Shown: positions 37,101 to 49,533 of the stretch, piece by piece | Layout: every line of letters begins with the position of its first letter | How positions within the stretch are numbered: position 1 is the stretch's first letter | Source: Budorcas taxicolor | Lineage: Eukaryota > Chordata > Mammalia > Artiodactyla > Bovidae | Reading direction: 5' to 3' | NCBI RefSeq assembly: GCF_023091745.1 | Contig: NW_026292692.1 | Span: forward strand, 248,001 to 312,000 | DNA length: 64,000 nucleotides | Notes under the pieces: generated by a model | What the model was told of the DNA's origin: nothing | Database searches by the model: none | The model's input: the letters and a program-made list of their open reading frames with translations, nothing else | Position numbers and translations under genes: made by a program

Positions 37101-37400
37101 CATGGCAACACTGGAGAGGAATCCTAAGGTACCGGCCCCGACTCCACACAAGGTCTTAGGCCCCGGCATGGACGGGAGAGGAATCCTGAGATGGCCCTTA
37201 GCATCTCGCATAGGGACTAGCCTTTCCTGAGGCCACCAGAGCGGGTACCTGAGGTCCCCGTCGTAACACGAGAAGACCTGCCGCAACTCGAGAAAATCCA
37301 GGAGGTTCTCCCCTCCAGGCGAGATGAGGCCCATTTCCGCTGAGGCGTCTTGAGGTGATCACACGTCACCTCTGAAACTTCGAAAGGGTCCTTCACACCC
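34170..37400 (+). repeat. HOR2 copy 1: tetramer P-Q-R-S (3231 bp)
   Basis: Monomers begin at 34170 (P, 789 bp), 34959 (Q, 813), 35772 (R, 814) and 36586 (S, 815). P is marked by gacttaaccgtc, cttcttcgggaacgag and cccccagcgagacg. Q is marked by caaggtcttgcc and ccccgacccaacaagg. R is marked by aaagatatcccgg, cacggcgaggatcg and two one-base losses in the 13-bp repeat. S is marked by gacctagccgtc and gcatagggactagcc. P is short because its internal 13-bp repeat has two units, not four. Confidence 0.92.
34301..34316. repeat. Perfect short palindrome in P monomers
   Basis: cgggaacgagttcccg has 7-bp perfect inverted arms around a 2-base centre. Equivalent sites occur in the P monomers at 37401, 40633 and 43852. 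Other monomers have imperfect versions (cgggaaagagttcccg, or cgggaaagaattcccg in HOR4). It could form a small cruciform or bind a dimeric factor; nothing in the sequence shows either. Confidence 0.6.
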
Positions 37401-40400
37401 TTGGTGCAAATCAAGAAGTTCCCCGACTTAACCGTCTCCACTCGAGAGGAAACACGAGGGTCCCGCGCACATCCAGAGGAGCCCAGTTTCCGCCTAGTAG
37501 CTCGAGATGAGGGATCCTTTCCCTGCTTCTTCGGGAACGAGTTCCCGGCGTTCCCGTCGCATCTCAAGAGGAGGCCCTCTCAACAGGTACGGCGAGAGGA
37601 ACTCCAGGGTCGAGCCACCATTCCAAGAGACCCCCAGATGTCTCAGTCCATTCCAGAGGAACCTCTTTTCCCTTCACCGGCTCGTCTTTCACGTCGAGGT
37701 TCGAGTCACACCAAGGTGGCACGTGGCAGAGCCCTGTGGGAAAGCCTCGTGGGAAAGCCATAGATCCCTTGATCCACGTGACAGGAAGCATGACACTACT
37801 GCTGCAGCTCGGGAGGAAAGCGCACGTGCATGCCCCCAGCGAGACGAGGCCTGACTCCCCTGGGGAGACTCAGAAGCACCCCAAGATCCATGGCAACACT
37901 GGAGAGGAATCCTCAGGTTCCGGCCCCGACTCCACACAAGGACTGAGGCCCCGGCCTCGACGGGAGAGGAATCCCGAGAGGGCCCCTAGCAACTAGCATG
38001 GGGACTGGCCTTTCCTGAGGCCACCAGAGCGGGTCCCTGAGGTCCCCGTCGTAACTCGAGAAGACCTGCCGCAACTCGAGAAAATCCAGGAGGTTCTCCC
38101 CTCCAGGCGAGAAGAGGACCATTTCCACTGAGGTGTCTCGAGGCTGATCACACCTCACCTCTGGAACTTCGAAAGGGTCCTTCACACCCTTGGTGCAAAT
38201 CAAGAAGTTCCCCGACATACCCGTCTCCACTCGAGAGGAAACACGAGGGTCCCGCCCACATCCAGAGGAGGCCCGTTTCTGCCTCATAGCTCGAGATGAG
38301 GGATCCTTTCCCTGCTTCGTCGGGAAAGAGTTCCCGGCGTTCCCGTCGCATCTCAAGAGGAGGCCCTCTCAACAGGAACAGCGAGAGGAACTCCAAAGTC
38401 TTGCCACCATTCCAAGAGTCCCCCAGATGTCTCAGTCCATTCCAGAGGAACCTCTTTTCCCTTCACCGGCTCGTCTTTCACGCCGAGGATCGACTCACAC
38501 CAAGGTGGCACGCGGCACAGCCCTGTGGGAAAGCCTCGTGGGAAAGCCTCGAGGGACAGCCTCGAGGGAAAGCCACAGATTCCTTGATCCACGCGATAGG
38601 AAGCGTGACACTACTGCTGCAGCTCGGGAGGAAAGCTCACGTGCATGCCCCCACTCGAGACGAGGCCTGACTCCCCTGGGGAGACTCAGAAGCACCCCAA
38701 GATCCATGGCAACACTCGAGAGGAATCCTCAGGTTCCGGCCCCGACCCAACAAGGACTGAGGCCCCGGCATGGACGGGAGAGGAATCCCGAGTGGTCCCT
38801 TAGCAACTCGCATGGGGACTGGCCTTTCCTGAGGCCACCAGAGCGGGTCCCTGAGTTCCCCGTCGTAACTCGAGAAGACCTGCCGCAACTCGAGAAAATC
38901 CAGGAGGTTCTCCCCTCCAGGCGAGATGAGGCCCATTTCCGCTGAGGCGTCTCTAGGCTGATCACACGTCACCTCTGAAACTTCGAAAGGGTCCTTCACA
39001 CCCTTGGTGCAAATCAAGAAGTTCCCCGACATACCCGTCTCCACTCGAGAGGAATCACGAGGGTCCCGCCCACATCCAGAGGAGCCCCGTTTCCGCCTCG
39101 TAGCTCGAGATGAGGGATCCTATCCCTGCTTCGTCGGGAAAGATATCCCGGCCTTCGCATCGCATCTCAAGAGGAGGCCCTCTCAACAGGAACGGCGAGA
39201 GGAACTCCAGGGTCGTGCCACCATTCCAGGAGTCTCCCAGATGTCTCAGTCCATTCCAGAGGATCCTCTTTTCCCTTCACCGGCTCGTCTTTCACGGCGA
39301 GGATCGAATCACACCAAGGTGGCACGTGGCACAGCCCTGTGGAAAGCCTCGTGGAAAGCCTCGACGGACAGCCTCGAGGGAAAGCCAAATATCCCTAGAT
39401 CCACGAGACAGGAAGCGTGACACTACGGCTGCAGCTCGGGAGGAAAGCGCACGTGCATGCCCCCACTAGAGACGAGGCCTGACTCCCCTGGGGAAACTCA
39501 GAAGCACCCCAAGATCCATGGCAACACTGGAGAGGAATCCTCAGGTTCCGGCCCCGAATCCACACAAGGCCTTAAGCCCCGGCATGGACGGGAGAGGAAT
39601 CCCGAGATGGTCCCTACCAACTCGCATGGGGACTGGCCTTTCCTGAGGCCACCCGAGCGGGTCCCTGAGGTCCCCGTCGTAACTCGAGAATACCTGACGC
39701 AACTCGAGATAATCCAGGAGGTTCTCCTCTCCAGGCGAGATGAGGCCCATTTCCGCTGAGGCGTCTCGAGGCTGATCACACCTCACCTCTGGAACTTCGA
39801 AAGGGTCCTTCACACCCTTGGTGCAAATCAAGAAGTTCCCCGACCTAGCCGTCTCCACTCCAGAGGAATCACGAGGGTCCCGCCCACATCCAGAGGAGCC
39901 CCGTTTCCGCCTCGTAGCTCGAGATGAGGGATCCTTTCCCTGCTTCGTCGGGAAAGAGTTCCCGGCGTTCCCGTCGCATCTCAAGAGGAGGCCCTGTCAA
40001 CAGGAACGGCGAGAGGAACTCCAGGGTCGTGCCACCATTCCAAGAGTCCCCCAGATGTCTCAGTCCATTCCAGAGGCACCTCTTTTCCCTTCACCGGCTC
40101 GTCGTTCACGCCGAGGATCGACTCACACCAAGGTGGCACGTGGCACAGCCCAGTGGGAAAGCCTCGTGGGAAAGCCTCGAGCGAAAGCCTCGAGGGAAAG
40201 CCACAGATCCCTTGATCCACGTGACAGGAAGCGTGACACTACTGCTGAAGCACGGGAGGAAAACCGCACGTGCATGTTCGCACTCGAGACGAGGCCTGAC
40301 TCCCCTGGGGAGACTCAGAAGCACCCCAAGATCCATGGCAACACTGGAGAGGAATCCTAAGGTTCCGGCCCCGACTCCACACAAGGTCTTAGGCCCCGGC

Positions 40401-40632
40401 ATGGACGGGAGAGGAACCTGAGATGGCCCTTAGCATCTCGCATAGGGACTAGCCTTTCCTGAGGCCACCAGAGCGGGTACCTGAGGTCCCCGTCGTAACA
40501 CGAGAAGACCTGCCGCAACTCGAGAAAATCCAGGAGGTTCTCCCCTCCAGGCGAGATGAGGTCCATTTCCGCTGAGGCGTCTTGAGGTGATCACACGTCA
40601 CCTCTGAAACTTCGAAAGGGTCCTTCACACCC
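37401..40632 (+). repeat. HOR2 copy 2: tetramer P-Q-R-S (3232 bp)
   Basis: Monomers begin at 37401 (P), 38190 (Q), 39004 (R) and 39818 (S). It matches copy 1 with scattered single-base differences: in P gcccagtttcc replaces gccctgtttcc, and in R cgacggacagcctcg replaces cgacggccagcctcg. S has an extra A in gaggaaaaccgcacg near 40260 and lost bases in gagaggaacctgag near 40415, so local indels arise even between neighbouring near-identical copies. Confidence 0.92.
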
Positions 40633-43600
40633 TTGGTGCAATTCAAGAAGTTCCCCGACTTAACCGTCTCCACTCGAGAGGAAACACGAGGGTCCCGCGC
40701 ACATCCAGAGGAGCCCAGTTTCCGCCTAGTAGCTCGAGATGAGGGATCCTTTCCCTGCTTCTTCGGGAACGAGTTCCCGGCGTTCCCGTCGCATCTCAAG
40801 AGGAGGCCCTCTCAACAGGTACGGCGAGAGGAACTCCAGGGTCGAGCCACCATTCCAAGAGACCCCCAGATGTCTCAGTCCATTCCAGAGGAACCTCTTT
40901 TCCCTTCACCGGCTCGTCTTTCACGTCGAGGTTCGAGTCACACCAAGGTGGCACGTGGCAGAGCCCTGTGGGAAAGCCTCGTGGGAAAGCCACAGATCCC
41001 TTGATCCACGTGACAGGAAGCATGACACTACTGCTGCAGCTCGGGAGGAAAGCGCACGTGCATGCCCCCAGCGAGACGAGGCCTGACTCCCCTGGGGAGA
41101 CTCAGAAGCACCCCAAGATCCATGGCAACACTGGAGAGGAATCCTCAGGTTCCGGCCCCGACTCCACACAAGGACTGAGGCCCCGGCCTCGACGGGAGAG
41201 GAATCCCGAGAGGGCCCCTAGCAACTAGCATGGGGACTGGCCTTTCCTGAGGCCACCAGAGCGGGTCCCTGAGGTCCCCGTCGTAACTCGAGAAGACCTG
41301 CCGCAACTCGAGAAAATCCAGGAGGTTCTCCCCTCCAGGCGAGAAGAGGACCATTTCCACTGAGGTGTCTCGAGGCTGATCACACCTCACCTCTGGAACT
41401 TCGAAAGGGTCCTTCACACCCTTGGTGCAAATCAAGAAGTTCCCCGACATACCCGTCTCCACTCGAGAGGAAACACGAGGGTCCCGCCCACATCCAGAGG
41501 AGGCCCGTTTCTGCCTCATAGCTCGAGATGAGGGATCCTTTCCCTGCTTCGTCGGGAAAGAGTTCCCGGCGTTCCCGTCGCATCTCAAGAGGAGGCCCTC
41601 TCAACAGGAACAGCGAGAGGAACTCCAAGGTCTTGCCACCATTCCAAGAGTCCCCCAGATGTCTCAGTCCATTCCAGAGGAACCTCTTTTCCCTTCACCG
41701 GCTCGTCTTTCACGCCGAGGATCGACTCACACCAAGGTGGCACGTGGCACAGCCCTGTGGGAAAGCCTCGTGGGAAAGCCTCGAGGGACAGCCTCGAGGG
41801 AAAGCCACAGATTCCTTGATCCATCCGATAGGAAGCGTGACACTACTGCTGCAGCTCGGGAGGAAAGCTCACGTGCATGCCCCCACTCGAGACGAGGCCT
41901 GACTCCCCTGGGGAGACTCAGAAGCACCCCAAGATCCATGGCAACACTCGAGAGGAATCCTCAGGTTCCGGCCCCGACCCAACAAGGACTGAGGCCCCGG
42001 CATGGACGGGAGAGGAATCCCGAGTGGTCCCTTAGCAACTCGCATGGGGACTGGCCTTTCCTGAGGCCACCAGAGCGGGTCCCTGAGTTCCCCGTCGTAA
42101 CTCGAGAAGACCTGCCGCAACTCGAGAAAATCCAGGAGGTTCTCCCCTCCAGGCGAGATGAGGCCCATTTCCGCTGAGGCGTCTCTAGGCTGATCACACG
42201 TCACCTCTGAAACTTCGAAAGGGTCCTTCACACCCTTGGTGCAAATCAAGAAGTTCCCCGACATACCCGTCTCCACTCGAGAGGAATCACGAGGGTCCCG
42301 CCCACATCCAGAGGAGCCCCGTTTCCGCCTCGTAGCTCGAGATGAGGGATCCTATCCCTGCTTCGTCGGGAAAGATATCCCGGCCTTCGCATCGCATCTC
42401 AAGAGGAGGCCCTCTCAACAGGAACGGCGAGAGGAACTCCAGGGTCGTGCCACCATTCCAGGAGTCTCCCAGATGTCTCAGTCCATTCCAGAGGATCCTC
42501 TTTTCCCTTCACCGGCTCGTCTTTCACGGCGAGGATCGAATCACACCAAGGTGGCACGTGGCACAGCCCTGTGGAAAGCCTCGTGGAAAGCCTCGACGGC
42601 CAGCCTCGAGGGAAAGCCAAATATCCATAGATCCACGAGACAGGAAGTGTGACACTACGGCTGCAGCTCGGGAGGAAAGCGCACGTGCATGCCCCCACTA
42701 GAGACGAGGCCTGACTCCCCTGGGGAAACTCAGAAGCACCCCAAGATCCATGGCAACACTGGAGAGGAATCCTCAGGTTCCGGCCCCGAATCCACACAAG
42801 GCCTTAAGCCCCGGCATGGACGGGAGAGGAATCCCGAGATGGTCCCTACCAACTCGCATGGGGACTGGCCTTTCCTGAGGCCACCAGAGCGGGTCCCTGA
42901 GGTCCCCGTCGTAACTCGAGAAGACCTGACGCAACTCGAGATAATCCAGGAGGTTCCCCTCTCCAGGCGAGATGAGGCCCATTTCCGCTGAGGCGTCTCG
43001 AGGCTGATCACACCTCACCTCTGGAACTTCGAAAGGGTCCTTCACACCCTTGGTGCAAATCAAGAAGTTCCCCGACCTAGCCGTCTCCACTCCAGAGGAA
43101 TCACGAGGGTCCCGCCCACATCCAGAGGAGCCCCGTTTCCGCCTCGTAGCTCGAGATGAGGGATCCTTTCCCTGCTTCGTCGGGAAAGAGTTCCCGGCGT
43201 TCCCGTCGCATCTCAAGAGGAGGCCCTGTCAACAGGAACGGCGAGAGGAACTCCAGGGTCGTGCCACCATTCCAAGAGTCCCCCAGATGTCTCAGTCCAT
43301 TCCAGAGGCACCTCTTTTCCCTTCACCGGCTCGTCGTTCACGCCGAGGATCGACTCACACCAAGGTGGCACGTGGCACAGCCCAGTGGGAAAGCCTCGAG
43401 CGAAAGCCTCGAGGGAAAGCCACAGATCCCTTGATCCACGTGACAGGAAGCGTGACACTACTGCTGAAGCACGGGAGGAAACCGCACGTGCATGTTCGCA
43501 CTCGAGACGAGGCCTGACTCCCCTGGGGAGACTCAGAAGCACCCCAAGATCCATGGCAACACTGGAGAGGAATCCTAAGGTTCCGGCCCCGACTCCACAC

Positions 43601-43851
43601 AAGGTCTTAGGCCCCGGCATGGACGGGAGAGGAATCCTGAAATGGCCCTTAGCATCTCGCATAGGGACTAGCCTTTCCTGAGGCCACCAGAGCGGGTACC
43701 TGAGGTCCCCGTCGTAACACGAGAAGACCTGCCGCAACTCGAGAAAATCCAGGAGGTTCTCCCCTCCAGGCGAGATGAGGCCCATTTCCGCTGAGGCGTC
43801 TTGAGGTGATCACACGTCACCTCTGAAACTTCGAAAGGGTCCTTCACACCC
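40633..43851 (+). repeat. HOR2 copy 3: tetramer P-Q-R-S (3219 bp)
   Basis: Monomers begin at 40633 (P), 41422 (Q), 42236 (R) and 43050 (S, 802 bp). P has a private gtgcaattcaag just after its landmark. The copy is about 13 bp shorter than copy 2 because S has lost exactly one unit of the internal 13-bp repeat (near 43385-43425), leaving three. Confidence 0.92.
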
Positions 43852-45455
43852 TTGGTGCAAATCAAGAAGTTCCCCGACTTAACCGTCTCCACTCGAGAGG
43901 AAACACGAGGGTCCCGCGGACATCCAGAGGAGCCCTGTTTCCGCCTAGTAGCTCGAGATGAGGGATCCTTTCCCTGCTTCTTCGGGAACGAGTTCCCGGC
44001 GTTCCCGTCGCATCTCAAGAGGAGGCCCTCTCAACAGGTACGGCGAGAGGAACTCCAGGGTCGAGCCACCATTCCAAGAGACCCCCAGATGTCTCAGTCC
44101 ATTCCAGAGGAACCTCTTTACCCGTCACCGGCTCGTCTTTCACGCCGAGGTTCGAGTCACACCAAGGTGGCAGGTGGCAGAGCCCTGTGGGAAAGCCTCG
44201 TGGGAAAGCTACAGATCCCTTGATCCACGTGACAGGAAGCATGACACTACTGCTGCAGCTCGGGAGGAAAGCGCACGTGCATGCCCCCAGCGAGACGAGG
44301 CCTGACTCCCCTGGGGAGACTCAGAAGCACCCCAAGATCCATGGCAACACTGGAGAGGAATCCTCAGGTTCCGGCCCCGACTCCACACAAGGACTGAGGC
44401 CCCGGCCTCGACGGGAGAGGAATCCCGAGAGGGCCCCTAGCAACTAGCATGGGGCTTGCCTTTCCTTAGGCCACCAGAGCGGGTCCCTGAGGTCCCCGTC
44501 GTAACTCGAGAAGACCTGCCGCAACTCGAGAAAATCCAGGAGGTTCTCCCCTCCAGGCGAGATGAGGACCATTTCCACTGAGGTGTCTCGAGGCTGATCA
44601 CACCTCACCTCTGGAACTTCGAAAGGGTCCTTCACACCCTTGGTGCAAATCAAGAAGTTCCCCGACATACCCGTCTCCACTCGAGAGGAAGCACGAGGGT
44701 CCCGCCCACATCCAGAGGAGGCCCGTTTCTGCCTCATAGCTCGAGATGAGGGATCCTTTCCCTGCTTCGTCGGGAAAGAGTTCCCGGCGTTCCCGTCGCA
44801 TCTCAAGAGGAGGCCCTCTCAACAGGAACAGCGAGAGGAACTCCAAGGTCTTGCCACCATTCCAAGAGTCCCCCAGATGTCTCAGTCCATTCCAGAGGAA
44901 CCTCTTTTCCCTTCACCGGCTCGTCTTTCACGCCGAGGATCGACTCACACCAAGGTGGCACGTGGCACAGCCCTGTGGGAAAGCCTCGTGGGAAAGCCTC
45001 GAGGGACAGCCTCGATGGAAAGCCACAGATCCCTTGATCCACGCTATAGGAAGCGTGACACTACTGCTGCAGCTCGGGAGGAAAGCGCACGTGCATGCCC
45101 CCACTCGAAACGAGGCCTGACTCCCCTGGGGAGACTCAGAAGCACCCCAAGATCCATGGCAACACTGGAGAGGAATCCTCAGGTTCCGGCCCCGACTCCA
45201 CACAAGGATTGAGGCCCCGGCATGGACGGGAGAGGAATCCCGAGAGGTCCGCTAGGAACTCGAATAGGGACTGGCCTTTCCTGAGGCCACCAGAGCGGGT
45301 CCCTGAGATCCCCGTCGTAACTCGAGAAGACCTGCCGCAACTCGAGAAAATCCAGGATGTTCTGCCCTCCAGGCGAGATGAGGCCCATTTCCGTTGAGCC
45401 GTCTTGAGGCTGATCACACCTCACCTCTGGAACTTCGAAAGGGTCCTTCACACCC
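43852..45455 (+). repeat. HOR2 copy 4, truncated: P and Q only
   Basis: P (43852, 788 bp) has private changes (ccgcggacatccag, tttacccgtcacc, catggggcttgcc). Q (44640, 816 bp) matches Q through its first two thirds. It then leaves the Q pattern: it has cactggagagg and ccccgactccacacaagg instead of the Q-specific cactcgagagg and cgacccaacaagg, and private gtccgctaggaactcg. R and S are absent. The HOR2 domain therefore ends inside this Q-like monomer, roughly at 45050-45160. Confidence 0.87.
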
Positions 45456-46271
45456 TTGATGCAAATCAAGAAGTTCCCCGACATACCCGTCTCCACTCGA
45501 GAGGAAACACGAGGGTCCCACCCACATCCAGAGGAGCCCCGTTTCCACCTCGTATCTCGAGATGAGGGATCCTTTCCCTGCTTCTTCGGGAAAGAGTTCC
45601 CGGCGGTCCCGTCGCATCTCAAGAGGAGGCCCTGTCAACAGGAACGGCGAGAGGAACTCCAGGGTCGTGCCACCATTCCAAGGGTCCCCCAGATGTCTCA
45701 GTCCATTCCAGAGGAACCTCTTTTAACTACACCGGCTCGTCTTTCACGCCGAGGATCGACTCACACCAAGGTGGCATGTGGCACAGGCCTGTGGGGAAGC
45801 CTTGTGGGAAAGCCTCGAGGGACAGCCTCTAGGGAAAGCCACAGATCCCTTGATCCACGTGACAGTAAAGGTGACACTACTGCTGCAGCTCGGGAGGAAA
45901 GCGCACCTGCATGCCCCCATTCGAGACGAGGCCTGACTCCCCTGGGGAGACTCAGAAGCACCCCAAGATCCATGGCAACACTGGAGAGGAATCCTCAGGT
46001 TCCGGCCCCGACTCCACACAAGGTCTTAGGACCCGGCATGGACGGGAGAGGAATGCCGTCATTTTCCCTAGCAACTCGCACGGGAACTGCCCTTTCCTGA
46101 GGTCACCAGAGCGGGTCCCTGATGTCCCCGTCGTAACTGGAGAAGACCTGTCGCAACTCGGGAAAATCCAGGAGGTTCTCCCCTCCAGGGGAGATGAGGC
46201 CCGTTTCCGCTGAGGCGTCTCCAGGCTGATCACACCTCACCTCTGGAACTTCGAAAGGGTCCTTCACACCC
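45456..46271 (+). repeat. Transition monomer between HOR2 and HOR3
   Basis: This 816-bp monomer has many private variants (cccttgatgcaaatc at the landmark, ttttaactacaccgg, gacagtaaaggtgacac, gcgcacctgcatg). Its last 250 bp share gtcttaggacccgg, gaatgccgtcatt and aactggagaagacctgtcg with N-type monomers of HOR3 (48718, 51980). It looks like an older N-related monomer at the edge of the domain, more diverged than monomers deep inside it. Confidence 0.85.
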
Positions 46272-49200
46272 TTGGTGCAAATCAAGAAGTTCCCCGACAT
46301 ACCCGTATCCACTCGAGGGGAAACACGAGGGTCCCGCCAACATCCAGAGGAGCCCCGTTTCCGCCTCGTAGCTCGAGATGAGGGATCCTTTCTCTGCTTC
46401 GTCGGGAAAGAGTTCCATGCGTTCCCGTCGCATCTCAAGAGGAGGCCCTCTCAACAGGAACGGCGAGAGGAACTCCAGGGTCGTGCCACCATTCCAAGAG
46501 TCCCCCAGATGTCTCAGTCCATTCCAGAGGAAACTCTTTTCCCTTCACCGCCTCGTCTTTCACGCCGAGGATCGACTCACAACAAGGTGGCACGTGGCAC
46601 AGCCCTGTGGGAAAGCCTCGCGGGAAAGCCTCGAGGGACAGCCTCGAGGAAAATCCACAGATCCCTTGATCCACGAGACAGGAAGCGTGACACTACTGCT
46701 GCAGCTCGGTAGGAAAGCGTACGTGCATGCCCCCACTCGAGACGAGGCCTGACTATCCTGGGGATACTCAGAAGCACCCCAAGTTCCATGGCAACACTGG
46801 AGAGGAATCCTCAGGTTCCGGCCCCGACTCCTCACAAGGACTGAGACGCGGCATGGACGGAAGAGGAATCCCGAGAGGTCCCCTAGCAACTCGCATGGGG
46901 ACTGGCCTTTCCTGAGGCCACCAGAGCGGGTCCTTGAGGTCCCCGTCGTAACTCGAGAAGACCTGTCGCAACTCGAGAAAATCCAGGAGGTTCTCCCCTC
47001 CAGGCGAGATGAGGTCCATTTCCGCTGAGGCGTCTCGAGGCGGATCACACCTCACCTCTGGAACTTGGAAAGGGTCCTTCACACCCTTGGTGCAAATCAA
47101 GAAGTTCCCCGACATAACCGTCTCCACTCGAGAGGAAACACGTGGGTCCCGCCCACATCCAGAGGAGCCTCGTTTCCGCCTCGTAGCTCGAGATGAGGGA
47201 TCCTTTCCCTGCTTCGTCGGGAAAGAGTTCCCGGCGTTCCCGTCGCATCTCAAGAGGAGGCCCTCTCAACAGGAACGGCGAGAGGAACTCCAGGGTCGTG
47301 CCCCCATTCCAAGAGTCCCCCAGATGTCTCAGTCCATTCCAGAGGAACCTCTTTTCCCTTCACCGGCTCATCTTTCACGCCGAGGATCGACTCACACCAA
47401 GGTGGCACGGGGCACAGCCCCGTGGGAAAGCCTCGTGGGAAAGCCTCGAGGGACAGCCTCGAGGGAAACCACAGATCCCTTGATCCACGTGACAGGAAGC
47501 GTGACACTACTGCTGCAGCTCGGGAGGAAAGCGCACGTGCATGCCCCCACTCGAGACGAGGCCTGACTCCCTTGGGGAGACTCAGACGCACCCCAAGATC
47601 CATGGCAACACTGGAGAGGAATCCACAGGTTCCGGCCCTGACTCCACACAAAGTCTTAGGCCCCGGCATTGACGGGAGAGGAATCCCGAGATGGCCCCTA
47701 GCAACTCGCACGGGGACTGGCCTTTCCTGAGGCCACCAGAGCGGGTCCCTGAGGTCCCCGTCGTAACTCGAGAAGACGTGCCGCAACACGACAAAATCCA
47801 GGAGGTCCTCCCCTCCAGGCGAGATGAGGCCCATTTCCGCTGAGGCGTCTCCAGGCTGATCACACCTCACCTCTGGAACTTGGAAAGGGTCTTTCACACC
47901 CTTGGTGCAAATCAAGAAGTTCCCCGACATACCCGTCTCCACTCGAGAGGAAACACGAGGCTCCCGCCCACATCCAGAGGAGCCCCGTTTCCGCCTCGTA
48001 GCTCGAGATGAGGAATCCTTTCCCTGCTTCGTCGGGAAAGAGTTCCCGGCCTTCCCGTCGCATCTCAAGAGGAGGCCCTCTCAAGAGGAATGGCGAGAGG
48101 AACTCCAGGGTCGTGCCACCATTCCAAGAGTCCCCGAGATGTCTCAGTCCATTCCAGAGGAACCTCTTTTCCCTTCACTGGCTCGTCTTTCACGCCGAGG
48201 ATCGACTCACACCAAGGTCGCACATGGCACAGCCCTGTGGGAAAGCCTCGTGGGAAAGCCTAGAGGGACAGCCTCGAGGGAAAGACACAGATCCCTTGAT
48301 CCACGTGACAGGAAGCGTGACACTACTGCTGCAGCTCGGGAGGGAAGCAAACGTGCGTGCCCCCACTCGAGACGAGGCCTGACTCCCCTGGGGAGACTCA
48401 GAAGCACCCCAAAATCCATGGCAACACTGGAGAGGAATCCGCAGGTTCCGGCCCTGACTCCACACAAAGTCTTAGGCCCCGGCATGGACGGGAGAGGAAT
48501 CCCGAGATGGCCCCTAGCAACTCGCACGGGGACTGGCCTTTCCTGAGGCCACCAGAGCGGGTCCCTGAGGTCCCCGTCGTAACTCGAGAAGACGTGCCGC
48601 AACTCGACAAAATCCAGGAGGTCCTCCCCTCCAGGCGAGATGAGGCCCATTTCCGCTGAGGCGTCTCCAGGCTGATCACACCTCACCTCTGGAACTTGGA
48701 AAGGGTCTTTCACACCCTTGGTGCAAATCAAGAAGTTCCCCGACATACCCGTATCCACTCGAGGGGAAACACGAGGGTCCCGCCCACATCCAGAGGAGCC
48801 CCGTTTCCGCCTCGTAGCTCGAGATGAGGGATCCTTTCTCTGCTTCGTCGGGAAAGAGTTCCGTGCGTTCCCGTCGCAACTCAAGAGGCGGCCCTCTCAA
48901 CAGGAACGGCGAGAGGAACTCCAGGGTCGTGCCACCATTCCAAGAGTCCCCCAGATGTCTCAGTCCATTCCAGAGGAAACTCTTTTCCCTTCACCGCCTC
49001 GTCTTTCACGCCGAGGATCGACTCACAACAAGGTGGCACGTGGCACAGCCCTGTGGGAAAGCCTCGCGGGAAAGCCTCGAGGGACAGCCTCGAGGAAAAG
49101 CCACAGATCCCTTGATCCACGAGACAGGAAGCGTGACACTACTGCTGCAGCTCGGTAGGAAAGCGTACGTGCATGCCCCCACTCGAGACGAGGCCTGACT

Positions 49201-49533
49201 ATCCTGGGGATACTCAGAAGCACCCCAAGTTCCATGGCAACACTGGAGAGGAATCCTCAGGTTCCGGCCCCGACTCCACACAAGGTCTTAGGACCCGGCA
49301 TGGACGGGAGAGGAATGCCGTCATTGTCCCTAGCAACTCGCACGGGGACTGCCCTTTCCTGAGGCCACCAGAGCGGGTCCCTGATGTCCCCGTCGTAACT
49401 GGAGAAGACCTGTCGCAACTCGGGAAAATCCAGGAGGTTCTCCCCTCCAGGCGAGATGAGGCCCATTTCCGCTGAGGCGTCTCGAGGCTGATCACACCTC
49501 ACCTCTGGAACTTCGAAAGGGTCCTTCACACCC
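46272..49533 (+). repeat. HOR3 copy 1: tetramer K-L-M-N (3262 bp)
   Basis: Monomers begin at 46272 (K, 815 bp), 47087 (L, 815), 47902 (M, 816) and 48718 (N, 816). K and N share tatccactcgagggg, cctttctctgc, caccgcctcg, cgcgggaaagcc and ctatcctggggatac over most of their length and differ mainly at their 3' ends and flanks. L is marked by acataaccgtc, gtgcccccattcc and ggcacggggcac. M is marked by cgaggctcccg, tctcaagaggaatgg and ggtcgcacatgg. The tetramer thus contains two close relatives (K, N), pointing to a two-step origin. Confidence 0.92.

Noticed and set aside
41821..41830. Telomeric or simple-repeat tracts
   Set aside because: I found no TTAGGG arrays or microsatellite runs here or elsewhere in the window. 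Small changes such as ccatccgatagg are ordinary substitutions.
47250..48068. A 272-codon open frame on the minus strand, repeated at 50512-51330
   Set aside because: It is exactly one monomer length and its duplication follows the 3262-bp tetramer. It is a stop-free frame of the satellite, not a conserved protein.
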